Shown here piece after piece: positions 26,755 through 34,436 of a DNA stretch of 64,000 bases. A program made the translations under genes and the position numbers. How positions within the stretch are numbered: position 1 is the first letter of the stretch; every line of letters begins with the position of its first letter. The notes under the pieces were generated by a model. The model was not told where the DNA came from. It worked only from the letters and a program-made list of their open reading frames with translations, and did no database searches. Source of the stretch: Acidobacteriota bacterium (GTDB taxonomy: Bacteria; Acidobacteriota; Blastocatellia; Pyrinomonadales; Pyrinomonadaceae); assembly GCA_016703965.1 (NCBI GenBank), contig JADJBB010000021.1:1736001-1800000 (forward strand), in the 5' to 3' direction.

Positions 26755-27108
26755 TCATCCTTTTGAAATTCGACCAATATTCCTTGGCCATATAAATGTC
26801 TTTTTCCTGCGGTCTCCACCGCAAAGCAATATGACAATGGTCTCGCCGTGTTGGGCAAAATAGACCCTGTAGCCACTTCCAAACGGCATTCTCAATTCGC
26901 TAACTCCGCTTCCAACTGACTTCGCATCACCAAAATTACCAAATGCGATCCTTTTTAATCTGGCCTCGATCCGAGTTGTTGTTATTCGGTCAAGTGAGTC
27001 TAGCCAGTCTCGAATGGGACAATCCCCGTCGTCGGTTTCATAATCTAGAAGTATTTTTGGATTCGCTTCCACGAGAACTTTGGTATCCAAATGGATACCG
27101 TTTTTCAA
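26755..27108 (-). CDS. HigB/RelE-like toxin with a C-terminal frameshift
   Basis: The protein as read is 117 residues: CPIRDWLDSL, then SVGSGVSELRMPFGSGYRVY and ETIVILLCGGD, a phage-derived Gp49/HI1419-type RelE-fold toxin that cleaves mRNA on ribosomes. After CGGDRR the sequence leaves the family. One frame over it continues QEKDIYMAKEYWSNFK, the family's standard C-terminus, and would stop at 26744 inside the antitoxin start. A one-base loss near 26806-26816 is implied. The upstream start at 27108 is TTG; a GTG at 27072 is an alternative start, and the operator-like palindrome lies between them. Confidence 0.72.
   Translation of the reverse strand: MKNGIHLDTKVLVEANPKILLDYETDDGDCPIRDWLDSLDRITTTRIEARLKRIAFGNFGDAKSVGSGVSELRMPFGSGYRVYFAQHGETIVILLCGGDRRKKTFIWPRNIGRISKG
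27082..27099. promoter_or_regulatory. Operator-like palindrome at the toxin-antitoxin start
   Basis: GGTATCCAAATGGATACC is a perfect 7-bp inverted repeat around AAAT. If the toxin starts at the GTG at 27072, this sits directly upstream and is a fitting autorepression site for the HigA-like protein. If it starts at 27108, it lies in the coding sequence. Confidence 0.45.
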
Positions 27109-27213
27109 GCTTTTAGTTGCAGAATACGGTTTGACAGCCTAAATGCTGTGCGGTATTCTTCTTGTTCGCCTTTTGACAGGTGGAGCGATGTTTGTAATTT
27201 CATTTCCCTTTGT

Positions 27214-27288
27214 GTCCGGTTCGTCTAGGGGTTAGGACACCGCCCTTTCACGGCGGCAACACGGGTTCAAATCCCGTACCGGATACCA
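27214..27288 (+). tRNA. tRNA-Glu(UUC)
   Basis: A cloverleaf forms with acceptor GTCCGGT/ACCGGAT. The anticodon stem is CCGCC/GGCGG around CTTTCAC (anticodon TTC), the T arm is ACGGG-TTCAAAT-CCCGT, and CCA is encoded at 27286-27288. The first pair is G-U. Confidence 0.96.
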
Positions 27289-27462
27289 TCTATTTCCCTA
27301 AGTTTTGCATCATATTTCTTTGTACAATTCGCTCATAACCTGAGCGAATTTTGTTTTGGAGTAACAGATGCTGAAAAAAATCCTTATATAGAGCGTAAGA
27401 TCATCCAGCAGCGTCTCAGAATTCCACTTACAAATATCCCGAGCCTTGCAACGTCACTGAAA

Positions 27463-28974
27463 ATGGCGAGAGATGCCAATGCGACCTTGCTGATATCAGG
27501 CCGCTACACGATCGTGCCTGCCGGGGCGGAAACGGCGGCGACCATTAACGTTACGTCGAAAATCGTTCGCGTAAACGAAGGGCGGTTCATGAGCGAGGTG
27601 ATCGATGGACGGCAGGTGACCCGCGATATCAATATGAACGACGCCCTTGGCAATCTACAGACGATCCAGGGCCAGATCGCATACCAGATACTGTATCAGC
27701 GTGATAAGGCTTTGCCGTATTCGCAGAATCAGTTGATCGAGGCGGCAAATACAGTTCCGTCCCGCGCGTTTGAGGCTTATATCAAGGGCCTGCTGACCGC
27801 TGACAAACAGGCTCGGGAGATCTATTTCACCAATGCGTCGCGTGAATTCTCTAAAGCGATCCCCGACGGCGTATATACCGAGGCCGAGATCGAGCTGGGG
27901 CATATTTATCTTGGCCAGCGGAAATTTTCGGAATCGATCGGCGCCTTTGAAAAAGTGGTCAGCGCCAGCCAGAAATGCCGGGACAAGGCAAAGGCTGAAA
28001 ACAAGCAGGCGCAGTGCAGTGACGAGAATTACGCCGAGGCGTCGTTCTATATCGGCTTGATCTTTTGGCAGCAAGGAAATTACGAACCGGCTCTCGCCAC
28101 ACTCAGGCCGCTTACTGATGACCTTAAGCTGACGACGGTCTATAACGCGTTGGGTGCTATTGCGGTTCAGGCCTCGCGTGCCGAGAAAAAGAATCCTGCC
28201 AAGGCGGCGGCATTGCTGAACGAGGGAATGGAGCTTCTTAAGAAAGCTTCGGAATCAGCTCCGGATGATGCGAATGTTCGGTTCAATTATGCGACTGCCC
28301 TTTTTTTCAATGGAAATACCATTGAGGCCGCGACCCAGCTCCGTTCCACGATCGCCGCGAACCCACGTGACGGCGAGGCTTACTACATATTTTCCAAGGT
28401 GCTCGATACGCTGAAAGATCCGTCGGTCACGGATATCAACAACCAGGCACAGCGCTTCCTCACCGACAATAACCGCTACGCCAAGCTCGAGACAGAGTGG
28501 CAGAAGTCTAAGACCATCAGCGAGATAACACTTCGGGTGAATCAGCCGGCTAGGAAGGACTTTGTCGCGGTCGTCTTGAGCCGTAAACCCGTTGCCGCGA
28601 GCACGGCTGAGATAAGTGAGACGGAAAGCCTGCTCGGCCTCGCTCGTACGCTCATCAAGAATGGCAACGACGATGAAGCCATGACCACGCTTCGCCGGGT
28701 GCTGGCAAGTGAGCCGATGAGCGCTGAAAGCTATTTTCTGCTGGGCAAGATCCACCTTCGCCGCGGCGATATCGACCAGGCGATCAGTTCCTTCAAGACC
28801 TCGATCTTTTGGGATAATAAGCTGATCGATGCTCACGTCAGCCTCGGCAAGATCTACATCGAAAAGGGTGATTGCCTGCAGGCCAAAAGCTTCGTCGCCT
28901 CAGCCCTTGAGATCGGCCCTGACAACCCCGATGCACTAGCTTTGCAAAGATCGTCGGAACGGTGCTCCAAATAG
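27463..28974 (+). CDS. TPR-repeat protein with damaged 5' end
   Basis: From the ATG at 27463 the product is 503 residues with TPR-like helices (EIELGHIYLGQRKFSESIGA, EASFYIGLIFWQQGNYEPAL, ESYFLLGKIHLRRGDIDQAI, AHVSLGKIYIEKGDCLQAKS). Conserved-looking sequence (ERKIIQQRLRIPLTNIPSLA) runs in the same frame upstream of this ATG to the 27390 region, without a start codon. A good start (GGAG at 27358-27361, ATG at 27368, MLKKILI) lies just before but hits a stop at 27389. One extra A in the A7 run at 27373 would join it to the long frame. So the true start is probably 27368 or lost, and the gene may be a pseudogene. Confidence 0.7.
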   Translation: MARDANATLLISGRYTIVPAGAETAATINVTSKIVRVNEGRFMSEVIDGRQVTRDINMNDALGNLQTIQGQIAYQILYQRDKALPYSQNQLIEAANTVPSRAFEAYIKGLLTADKQAREIYFTNASREFSKAIPDGVYTEAEIELGHIYLGQRKFSESIGAFEKVVSASQKCRDKAKAENKQAQCSDENYAEASFYIGLIFWQQGNYEPALATLRPLTDDLKLTTVYNALGAIAVQASRAEKKNPAKAAALLNEGMELLKKASESAPDDANVRFNYATALFFNGNTIEAATQLRSTIAANPRDGEAYYIFSKVLDTLKDPSVTDINNQAQRFLTDNNRYAKLETEWQKSKTISEITLRVNQPARKDFVAVVLSRKPVAASTAEISETESLLGLARTLIKNGNDDEAMTTLRRVLASEPMSAESYFLLGKIHLRRGDIDQAISSFKTSIFWDNKLIDAHVSLGKIYIEKGDCLQAKSFVASALEIGPDNPDALALQRSSERCSK

Positions 28975-28977
28975 TAA

Positions 28978-29110
28978 GTCTGGAGTCTAGCGTCGGGAGT
29001 CGAGAGTTAGCGGTATGTTTCCAATACAATTCTTTACGTTTCTAGAAGCCCAATAAAATGGGCTTTTTTTCCTTTTCTTAACACTCGACTCTTGACTCCC
29101 GACTCCGGAC
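28978..29110. repeat. Imperfect inverted repeat around the TPR-gene terminator
   Basis: GTCTGGAGTC...GGGAGTCGAGAGT (28978-29007) is mirrored by ACACTCGACT...GACTCCCGACTCCGGAC (29081-29110). The repeat family (gactcccgactc) encloses the terminator hairpin at 29046-29070 and ends just before the first RNA element. Confidence 0.6.
29046..29070 (+). terminator. Intrinsic terminator after the TPR gene
   Basis: AAGCCCA (29046-29052) pairs with TGGGCTT (29059-29065), with a following T run. It lies about 70 bases after the stop of the TPR gene. Confidence 0.85.
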
Positions 29111-29117
29111 TAGATCT

Positions 29118-29288
29118 GTGGCACGGTATGTGCAGTAGTAAACAGCGGCCAGCTTGGTTAAGGAATCAAGACCTGCCGCCACCACTACAACGAGCACGAG
29201 TTTTGCCACTGTGCTTTACACCTTCCGAGCGTTCCTTCATCTGTCCAACCTTTCAAGCCCGGCCACAACGGCCGGGCTTCTTCCTTTT
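29118..29288 (+). ncRNA. Structured small RNA, copy 1
   Basis: The region has no convincing ORF but folds into nested stems: GTGGCA/TGCCAC (29118-29123 with 29204-29209), GTGC/GCAC (29130/29194), GTAGT/ACTAC (29135/29084+100), GCGGC/GCCGC (29145/29175) and CTTGGT/ATCAAG with loop TAAGGA (29153/29165). A conserved linker (ACACCTTCCGAGCGTTCC) follows, and then a strong terminator AGCCCGGCC-ACAAC-GGCCGGGCT with a T-rich tail. The whole unit recurs at 29445-29616. I do not recognise the family; 6S RNA or one of the Acido RNA motifs are possible. Strand is inferred from the terminators. Confidence 0.75.
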
Positions 29289-29330
29289 AAAGCAGATGAA
29301 GACGAGGAGAGAGGAGGACCCGCAGACAAG

Positions 29331-29432
29331 AGACAGGAGACAAGAGACGGAGACACGAGGCTCGGAGTGGTAAATACAGGCCATCACTGAATTTGAATCC
29401 CTAATTCTCCATGTCTCCCGTCTCCTGTCTCC
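29331..29432. repeat. Inverted GGAGACA repeat between the two RNA copies
   Basis: AGACAGGAGACAAGAGACGG (29331 onward) is mirrored by TGTCTCCCGTCTCCTGTCT (29412-29430). It is a different palindromic family from those nearby and lies just upstream of the second RNA copy. Confidence 0.5.
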
Positions 29433-29444
29433 CTGCCTTCTTCC

Positions 29445-29616
29445 GTGGCACGCTATGTGCAATAGAAGCAGTGGCCAGCTTGGTCACCCGATCAAGACCC
29501 TCCGCCATCACTACATCGAGCGCGGTTTGCCACTGTGCTCTTACACCTTCCGAGCGTTCCTACAGTTGTCCTACCTTTACGAGCCCGACTCACCCGAGTC
29601 GGGCTCTCCTCCTTTA
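29445..29616 (+). ncRNA. Structured small RNA, copy 2
   Basis: This copy keeps the copy-1 stems while changing bases: GTGGCA/TGCCAC (29445/29528), GTGC with GCGC where copy 1 has GCAC, GTGG with CCGC where copy 1 has GCGG, and CTTGGT/ATCAAG with a different loop (CACCCG for TAAGGA). The linker ACACCTTCCGAGCGTTCC is identical. It ends with its own terminator, GAGCCCGACT paired with AGTCGGGCTC at 29581-29606 plus a T-rich tail. The terminator differs in sequence from copy 1 but not in design. Retention of pairing despite changes supports a real RNA. Confidence 0.75.
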
Positions 29617-29738
29617 AACCCCAGTGTTTTCGCGGTTTCCAGTAAAGACGGGCGTATCGTTCAATTTGAATCAAATTCGTTCAATCTGCATCACGTGTTT
29701 CGGGCTATTTGACCTGCCCGTGACGGCAAATCGGTTAT

Positions 29739-29755
29739 CTGACAGATTTTGTCAG
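29739..29755. promoter_or_regulatory. Perfect inverted repeat CTGACA-N5-TGTCAG
   Basis: A 6-bp perfect dyad upstream of lnt may be a regulator site. No other copy was noticed, so the call is weak. Confidence 0.25.
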
Positions 29756-29871
29756 TTGAAACTGCCGCAAATTGTTGTTTTGGTCATTTTGAACGGTCAA
29801 AATGGTCGAGCGAAGTGATAAGCATCGCGGCTTTCCAGTATTTGTTAGAATATATTTTCAACCGGCCGCCT

Positions 29872-29967
29872 CTCCGGGTCAGAACCGCGTGCGTAAGCGG
29901 GCGGAACGAACTTGAATATTGTTGGCGGTCGTTCCCCCCGCTTACGCAGGGGGGTTCTGACCCGGAG
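29872..29967. repeat. Long palindromic repeat in the lnt leader
   Basis: CTCCGGGTCAGAACC (29872-29886) is a perfect complement of GGTTCTGACCCGGAG (29953-29967). A second internal pair, GCGTAAGCGGG (29891-29901) and CCCGCTTACGC (29937-29947), extends the stem. The right arm contains the GGAG that precedes the lnt ATG at 29975, so the hairpin could hide the ribosome binding site. Confidence 0.8.
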
Positions 29968-29974
29968 CGAAACC

Positions 29975-31612
29975 ATGAGCTTTCTTACAAAAATCCTTCC
30001 CAACTGGAAAAACGCTCTACTCGCGATCCTCGCGGCGGGATTGCTGATCGTGGCGTTTCCTGATTTTGAATGGTGGTTCACTGCGTGGTTCGCTCTGGTT
30101 CCGTTGATGTGGGCGGTGGAGCGGGAAAAGGAATCTGTCGTGCGGTCGTTTGCAATTGGATGGCTGTTCGGTACTGTCTTCTTTTTTGGAACGTGCTGGT
30201 GGCTGACGTTTGCCCCGATCAACTACGCCGGATTCCCGCCGTGGCTGGCGTATTCGGGAATGGTTTTCGTGGCGGCTGCGGTCGGGCTGTTTCCGGCTTT
30301 GTTCGCGGGCATTCTGGCGGTGCTGCTCAGGCGGTTCGGCTCGTGGGGATTCCTGGCGGCTCCGTTCGTTTGGGTGTTTACGGAGTTTTTGCGGTATTGG
30401 CTGACGGGGAATAATTGGAATGCGATTGCATACTCGCAGGCATGCGAACCATCTTGCAGTATTCCTGCAATGTGGCTCGTCCCAAGTCTATGGACCGCGG
30501 CAATTGGCGGCGTACTGTTCACTACTGGCGTTATCCTTTCTGTTAATGTCATGATCGTCCGCACCTTGACGGTGACGATTACCTCCGATGACCTAGTAAA
30601 AACGAGCAAACGAATCGCTCTCGAATGGACCTTCTTGCTTGCGTTGTCGCTTGCTTTGTCGTTTGTACATGCGGTTTCCAACTTGAGTAACGTGGAAAGG
30701 AAACCCTGGCAGACCGTCGTGGCGATCCAACCTAATGTCCCGATGTCGGGAATAAGCTATAGCGACCTCGAACGGCTTCGACAAAGGCAATTTGACCTGG
30801 CAGAGCTTGAGGTTCGCAAGGTTCGCAATAGAGAATCCGGTACCGATTCTGAGCCCCAAGACCGCAGCGTAACCGTTGTTCTGCCAGAATCTCCGATGAA
30901 TTACATGTACAACGACGACCTTGAGTTCCAACGATTTGTTGGGGATTTTTCTCGTCGAAATCAGGTTAGCGTTCTATTCAACTCTGCAGAACCGGACGAC
31001 ACAAATGGCAAATATTTCAATTCCGCAGTAATGGTTGGCCCCGACGGACGTGAGGTTGCGCAATACGACAAGATATTTCTACTTCCATTCGGTGAGGCGG
31101 TGCCACGCCCACTGGATTCGGTGATCCCGGGTTTTGTTGGGAATTTTTCGTACGGTCGCGAATACGACATTATGCCGGTAGGCGATTTGAAAGCTGGTGT
31201 GATGATTTGTTTTGAATCGCACTTCGGACAACTGAGTCGTGAATATGTTCGAAACGGAGCAGACGCTTTGATAGAGATGACGAACGACGGTTATCTTGGA
31301 CCTACACCCGTTCTCCGTCAGCATCTGGCGAACGCAATATTTCGGGCGGTCGAGTCGAACCGTCCAGTCCTTCGGGTGACAAATGTAGGTATTACCGCTC
31401 ACATAAGTCCAAATGGCGACATCTGCGACTCGATGGCTGATTGTGGTCCTAAATCCTACACAGAAGGAACCTTGGTTATGTCTTTTCCAAAATCGGACGG
31501 ATCGCAGACACTATATGTTAGGTATGGCGAATGGTTCGCATGGTTGTGCTCGGTGTTGACGCTGGGTCTTTTGTCACTTTGCGTGGTGAAGAGGAAAACC
31601 TGTGAGTCGTAG
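29975..31612 (+). CDS. lnt: Apolipoprotein N-acyltransferase
   Basis: The 545-residue protein transfers the third acyl chain to the N-terminal cysteine of lipoproteins at the inner membrane. An N-terminal multi-span membrane part (about residues 1-240) is followed by the carbon-nitrogen hydrolase domain. Its triad is visible as Glu in VVLPESPMNY (near 305), Lys in YDKIFLLPFG (near 365) and Cys in VMICFESHFG (near 411). The start at 29975 follows GGAG; an upstream in-frame extension encodes the repeat and is unlikely to be translated. Many lipoproteins in the window would be its substrates. Confidence 0.93.
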   Translation: MSFLTKILPNWKNALLAILAAGLLIVAFPDFEWWFTAWFALVPLMWAVEREKESVVRSFAIGWLFGTVFFFGTCWWLTFAPINYAGFPPWLAYSGMVFVAAAVGLFPALFAGILAVLLRRFGSWGFLAAPFVWVFTEFLRYWLTGNNWNAIAYSQACEPSCSIPAMWLVPSLWTAAIGGVLFTTGVILSVNVMIVRTLTVTITSDDLVKTSKRIALEWTFLLALSLALSFVHAVSNLSNVERKPWQTVVAIQPNVPMSGISYSDLERLRQRQFDLAELEVRKVRNRESGTDSEPQDRSVTVVLPESPMNYMYNDDLEFQRFVGDFSRRNQVSVLFNSAEPDDTNGKYFNSAVMVGPDGREVAQYDKIFLLPFGEAVPRPLDSVIPGFVGNFSYGREYDIMPVGDLKAGVMICFESHFGQLSREYVRNGADALIEMTNDGYLGPTPVLRQHLANAIFRAVESNRPVLRVTNVGITAHISPNGDICDSMADCGPKSYTEGTLVMSFPKSDGSQTLYVRYGEWFAWLCSVLTLGLLSLCVVKRKTCES

Positions 31613-31829
31613 AAACCGCGTGATCCTCATATTCATCATGTTGTGCTGCCTCTATCTAGGCGCTTATTTAGAGTTTCGACGCACTCATATCCAGATATCG
31701 GCGTCGGATGGGCTCTCATACGTGATATTTCCGGAGGATCGAGAGATCTTGTACTACCTCTTCCGTCCTTTGTCGTATATTGATTCGACGATCACGGACA
31801 TGCGATTTCATCTCGGGCCTCATCGGTAG
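31602..31829 (+). CDS. Small single-span membrane protein
   Basis: A 75-residue ORF starts with GTG inside the last codons of lnt (11-base overlap). Its N-terminus is a membrane helix (RVILIFIMLCCLYLGAYLEF) followed by a polar tail. No family is recognised. The overlap suggests coupling to lnt. Confidence 0.5.
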   Translation: MSRRNRVILIFIMLCCLYLGAYLEFRRTHIQISASDGLSYVIFPEDREILYYLFRPLSYIDSTITDMRFHLGPHR

Positions 31830-31830
31830 C

Positions 31831-32046
31831 GTCGCCAACAGCGACAAACATTAAAGCCTGGGGTGGAGGCTTTGCGGAACCCTAGGTCAGATGGCAGATA
31901 ATATTCGCTCCCTGAAGGGGAGCAACAACGCGTGCTGTTGGAATGTTCGTCCCCTACAGGGACGGTACCTTATTTTTGACGCTACCTAGGGTTTCGCTCG
32001 AAGACTCGCTGCACCCTAGGCTTTAATGTTTGTCGCCGTTGGCGAC
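31831..32046. mobile_element. MITE-like element with 35-bp terminal inverted repeats
   Basis: The ends GTCGCCAACAGCGACAAACA (from 31831) and TGTTTGTCGCCGTTGGCGAC (to 32046) form 35-nt inverted repeats with two mismatches, bounding 216 bases without coding capacity. Inner dyads (CCCTAGGT/ACCTAGGG, GCTCCCTGAAGGGGAGC, CGTCCCCTACAGGGACG) make it a nested hairpin. No transposase belongs to it here. Confidence 0.65.
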
Positions 32047-32074
32047 AGGAGACAAAACGACAGGGGATGCCTCT

Positions 32075-32431
32075 ATGAAAATGAACCGCCTAATACCGAT
32101 GCTGCCGGCAGCTGATATTGGTCGAAGCATTGAGTTTTACGAGAAGTTGGGATTCAGCGTTGAGAGCCGTCGGGATGAGTGGCGGTGGGCGATGCTGGTG
32201 TTTGGGGAATGCCGGATCATGGTCGAGCAGTCGATCAATGTGCGTCCGGGAGCACCGCGTTCGGGCGTGCTGTATCTATATCCTGACGACATCGTGGAAT
32301 ATCACAAACAGGTCCGGGACAACGGCGTCCAGATACCCGATCTCGAAACCACATTCTACGGCCTAACCGAATTCCGGCTCGACGATCCGGATGGGAATAG
32401 GTTGTGGATCGGGCAGAATAAGGATTCGTAG
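32075..32431 (+). CDS. VOC (glyoxalase/bleomycin-resistance) superfamily protein
   Basis: The 118-residue protein has the betaalphabetabetabeta pattern of vicinal-oxygen-chelate proteins: LIPMLPAADIGRSIEFYEKL at the start and LTEFRLDDPDGNRLWIGQN at the end. Members include bleomycin-binding proteins and dioxygenases; the ligand cannot be inferred. The ATG at 32075 is chosen over an in-frame extension that would be encoded by the MITE-like element. Confidence 0.82.
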   Translation: MKMNRLIPMLPAADIGRSIEFYEKLGFSVESRRDEWRWAMLVFGECRIMVEQSINVRPGAPRSGVLYLYPDDIVEYHKQVRDNGVQIPDLETTFYGLTEFRLDDPDGNRLWIGQNKDS

Positions 32432-32446
32432 CTGATACACGGGAAA

Positions 32447-32551
32447 TTTGACCACAGATGGACACCGATAAACACAGATGGGAACTAGGCGGACCGATCG
32501 ATGCTCAAAATTCCTTATATCTGCGTTCATCTGTGTCCATCTGTGGTTAAA
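32447..32551. repeat. Inverted repeat of the ACCACAGATG family
   Basis: TTTGACCACAGATGGACACC (from 32447) is mirrored by TGTCCATCTGTGGTTAAA (to 32551), about 33 bases per arm with a few mismatches. It lies between the VOC gene and prfB. Confidence 0.6.
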
Positions 32552-32602
32552 ACTGCCTGATCCACTCTGCGTCTCTGTGCCTCTGCGGTAGAATAGTCGG
32601 TA

Positions 32603-33710
32603 ATGGAACTCACAGAACTGCAAACCAATTTCGACGCGATCAAAGAGAAAGTTACCCAACTTGGGAGGTTTCTTTGACGCACCTGCCAAACAACGCGAAC
32701 TAGACGAATCAGAAAAACTTATTTCTACTCCCGGATTCTGGGACGATCAGGAATCGGCGCAGAAGGTCGTGCAGCAGCGGTCGCGGATCGAGAAGGCTCT
32801 GTCGCGGCAGAAGGCATTTGAGACGGGCGTTTCGGATGCTGAGGTTTTGTTCGATTTTGCGGCTGAGGACGCTGATTCAGCGACGGAACTTGCGGCCCTG
32901 ATCGAGCGTTTGGATAAAGAGGTAGCTGAGGCTGAGACGGAGAGTTTGCTGTCCGGCGAAACGGACGCGAACAACGCGATCTGCTCGCTCCAGGCCGGAG
33001 CTGGCGGGACGGACGCGCAGGATTTTTGCCAGATGCTGCTGCGGATGTATCTGCGTTGGTGTGAGAAAAAAGGTTTTAAGGCCGAGGTCATCGACGAACA
33101 ATCCGGCAGCGATGCGGGTTTGAAATCCGCGACATTCCGTGTCGAAGGCGATTATGCCTACGGTCTGCTGTCGGCTGAGGCCGGTGTGCATCGTTTGGTG
33201 CGTATCTCGCCGTTCAACTCGGGCGGCAGCCGTGAAACTTCGTTTGCATCGCTCTTTGTCTCGCCTGAGATCGACGAGACGATCGAGGTGAACATTGAGG
33301 ATAAAGACCTCCGTATTGATACGTACAGGTCTTCGGGAGCTGGTGGGCAGCACGTGAACGTGACCGATTCGGCGGTAAGGATCACGCATATTCCGACCAA
33401 TATTGTTGTAACATGTCAGAACCAGCGTTCGCAGATCCAAAACCGTGCGGTCGCGATGCAGGTGCTGCGTTCGAAACTGTACGAGGTCGAACTAGAAAAA
33501 CTAAGAGCCGGAGCCGCCGAACTCGAAGCCACCAAACAAGACATCGCCTTCGGGTCGCAGATCCGGAATTATGTACTGCATCCGTACAAACTGGTTAAAG
33601 ACACAAGGACAAAGTACGAAAAATCGGACGTTGACGCGGTTTTGGATGGGGATATTGATGAGTTTATCAAGGAGTTTTTGCTGTTCAAGAAAACTAATGT
33701 TCAGCGCTAG
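32603..33710 (+). CDS. prfB: Peptide chain release factor 2 (programmed +1 frameshift)
   Basis: Translation starts at ATG 32603 (MELTELQTNFDAIKEKVTQL) and reaches an in-frame TGA at 32675. It then continues one base ahead as DAPAKQRELDESEK to 33710, giving about 368 residues. RF2 recognises UGA and UAA stop codons. The peptidyl-hydrolysis motif GGQ is in SSGAGGQHVNVTDSAVRITH. The frameshift autoregulates RF2: when RF2 is scarce the ribosome slips. A search for uninterrupted frames would miss the first 24 codons. Confidence 0.95.
32663..32678 (+). promoter_or_regulatory. prfB recoding site: SD-like GGGAGG and CUUUGAC slippery sequence
   Basis: GGGAGG (32663-32668) lies three bases upstream of CTT TGA C (32672-32678), the canonical RF2 shift site. 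The arrangement matches the classic prfB autoregulatory element. Confidence 0.93.
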
Positions 33711-33743
33711 TTATTGTGCTAAAATTTCCCGCGAGGTGAGAAT

Positions 33744-33956
33744 ATGAACTCGGTCGAAGCTATCACAACCAAGGTGCAAATGCTGCCGCCAGCGTCGCAG
33801 AAACAGGTTCTCGACTATGTAAACAGCTTGCTTGAGAAGCCGGTTGCGTTGACGAAGGAAGAACGAATTGCTGCTCTAAAAGAGATGGTGGAAAGGCATG
33901 CGGGTAACCGTGCCGTCATTCTTGACGACTCTCGCGAAGCGATTTACGAGGACTGA
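33744..33956 (+). CDS. VapB-like antitoxin
   Basis: The 70-residue protein (AITTKVQMLPPASQKQVLDY, then a DUF2281-like helical stretch) lies five bases before a PIN-domain toxin gene. The N-terminal region is short and helical. Pairing with the toxin is from position; the antitoxin family is only tentatively DUF2281-like. Confidence 0.65.
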   Translation: MNSVEAITTKVQMLPPASQKQVLDYVNSLLEKPVALTKEERIAALKEMVERHAGNRAVILDDSREAIYED

Positions 33957-33961
33957 GCCGC

Positions 33962-34432
33962 ATGCGAAGGATTCTCACTGACACAAATGTCCTGCTGCGC
34001 AATTTGCAACCTGATCACCACGCCCACGTTTTGGCGGCTAATGCTCTCGTGACTTTGAGCAAGGAGTACGATGAAATTTGTGTGTTGCCTCAGAATCTAA
34101 TTGAATTCTGGAATGTCTCAACACGGCCGCTTGAGCAAAATGGCTTCGGATGGACATCGATCGTGGCGGAAATTGAGGTCGCTCGCTACGAAACCATTTT
34201 CACGCTATTGCCAGACACCCAAGCCATTTACGCTGAATGGAGGTCCATCGTTCGTGACAATTCCGTCCTCGGCAAACAGGTCCACGACGCTCGTATCGCT
34301 GCCGCGATGAGCGTTCATCAAATCACGAAACTCCTGACTTTCAATGGCAAAGATTTCAAACGTTTTGGGTTCATCGAAGTGATCGATCCGCAATCGATAT
34401 TAGTCTCAGACGAGCAAAACGTCTCTGAGTGA
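33962..34432 (+). CDS. PIN-domain VapC-like toxin ribonuclease
   Basis: The 156-residue protein shows PIN acidic residues: Asp in ILTDTNVLLR (near 7), Glu in PQNLIEFWN, Asp in KQVHDARIAAAM and the last Asp in TFNGKDFKRF. PIN toxins cut tRNA or rRNA. It follows the antitoxin gene directly and is followed four bases later by ftsK, so the module is embedded between prfB and ftsK. Confidence 0.85.
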   Translation: MRRILTDTNVLLRNLQPDHHAHVLAANALVTLSKEYDEICVLPQNLIEFWNVSTRPLEQNGFGWTSIVAEIEVARYETIFTLLPDTQAIYAEWRSIVRDNSVLGKQVHDARIAAAMSVHQITKLLTFNGKDFKRFGFIEVIDPQSILVSDEQNVSE

Positions 34433-34436
34433 TCAG

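Noticed and set aside
28978..29437. CRISPR-like array of short repeats
   Set aside because: The repeats are inverted and irregularly spaced; there are no equal direct repeats with unique spacers and no cas genes.
29092..29712. Several short ORFs across the RNA elements
   Set aside because: They share no codon pattern or ribosome binding sites and overlap the conserved stems and terminators. The RNA reading explains the conservation better.
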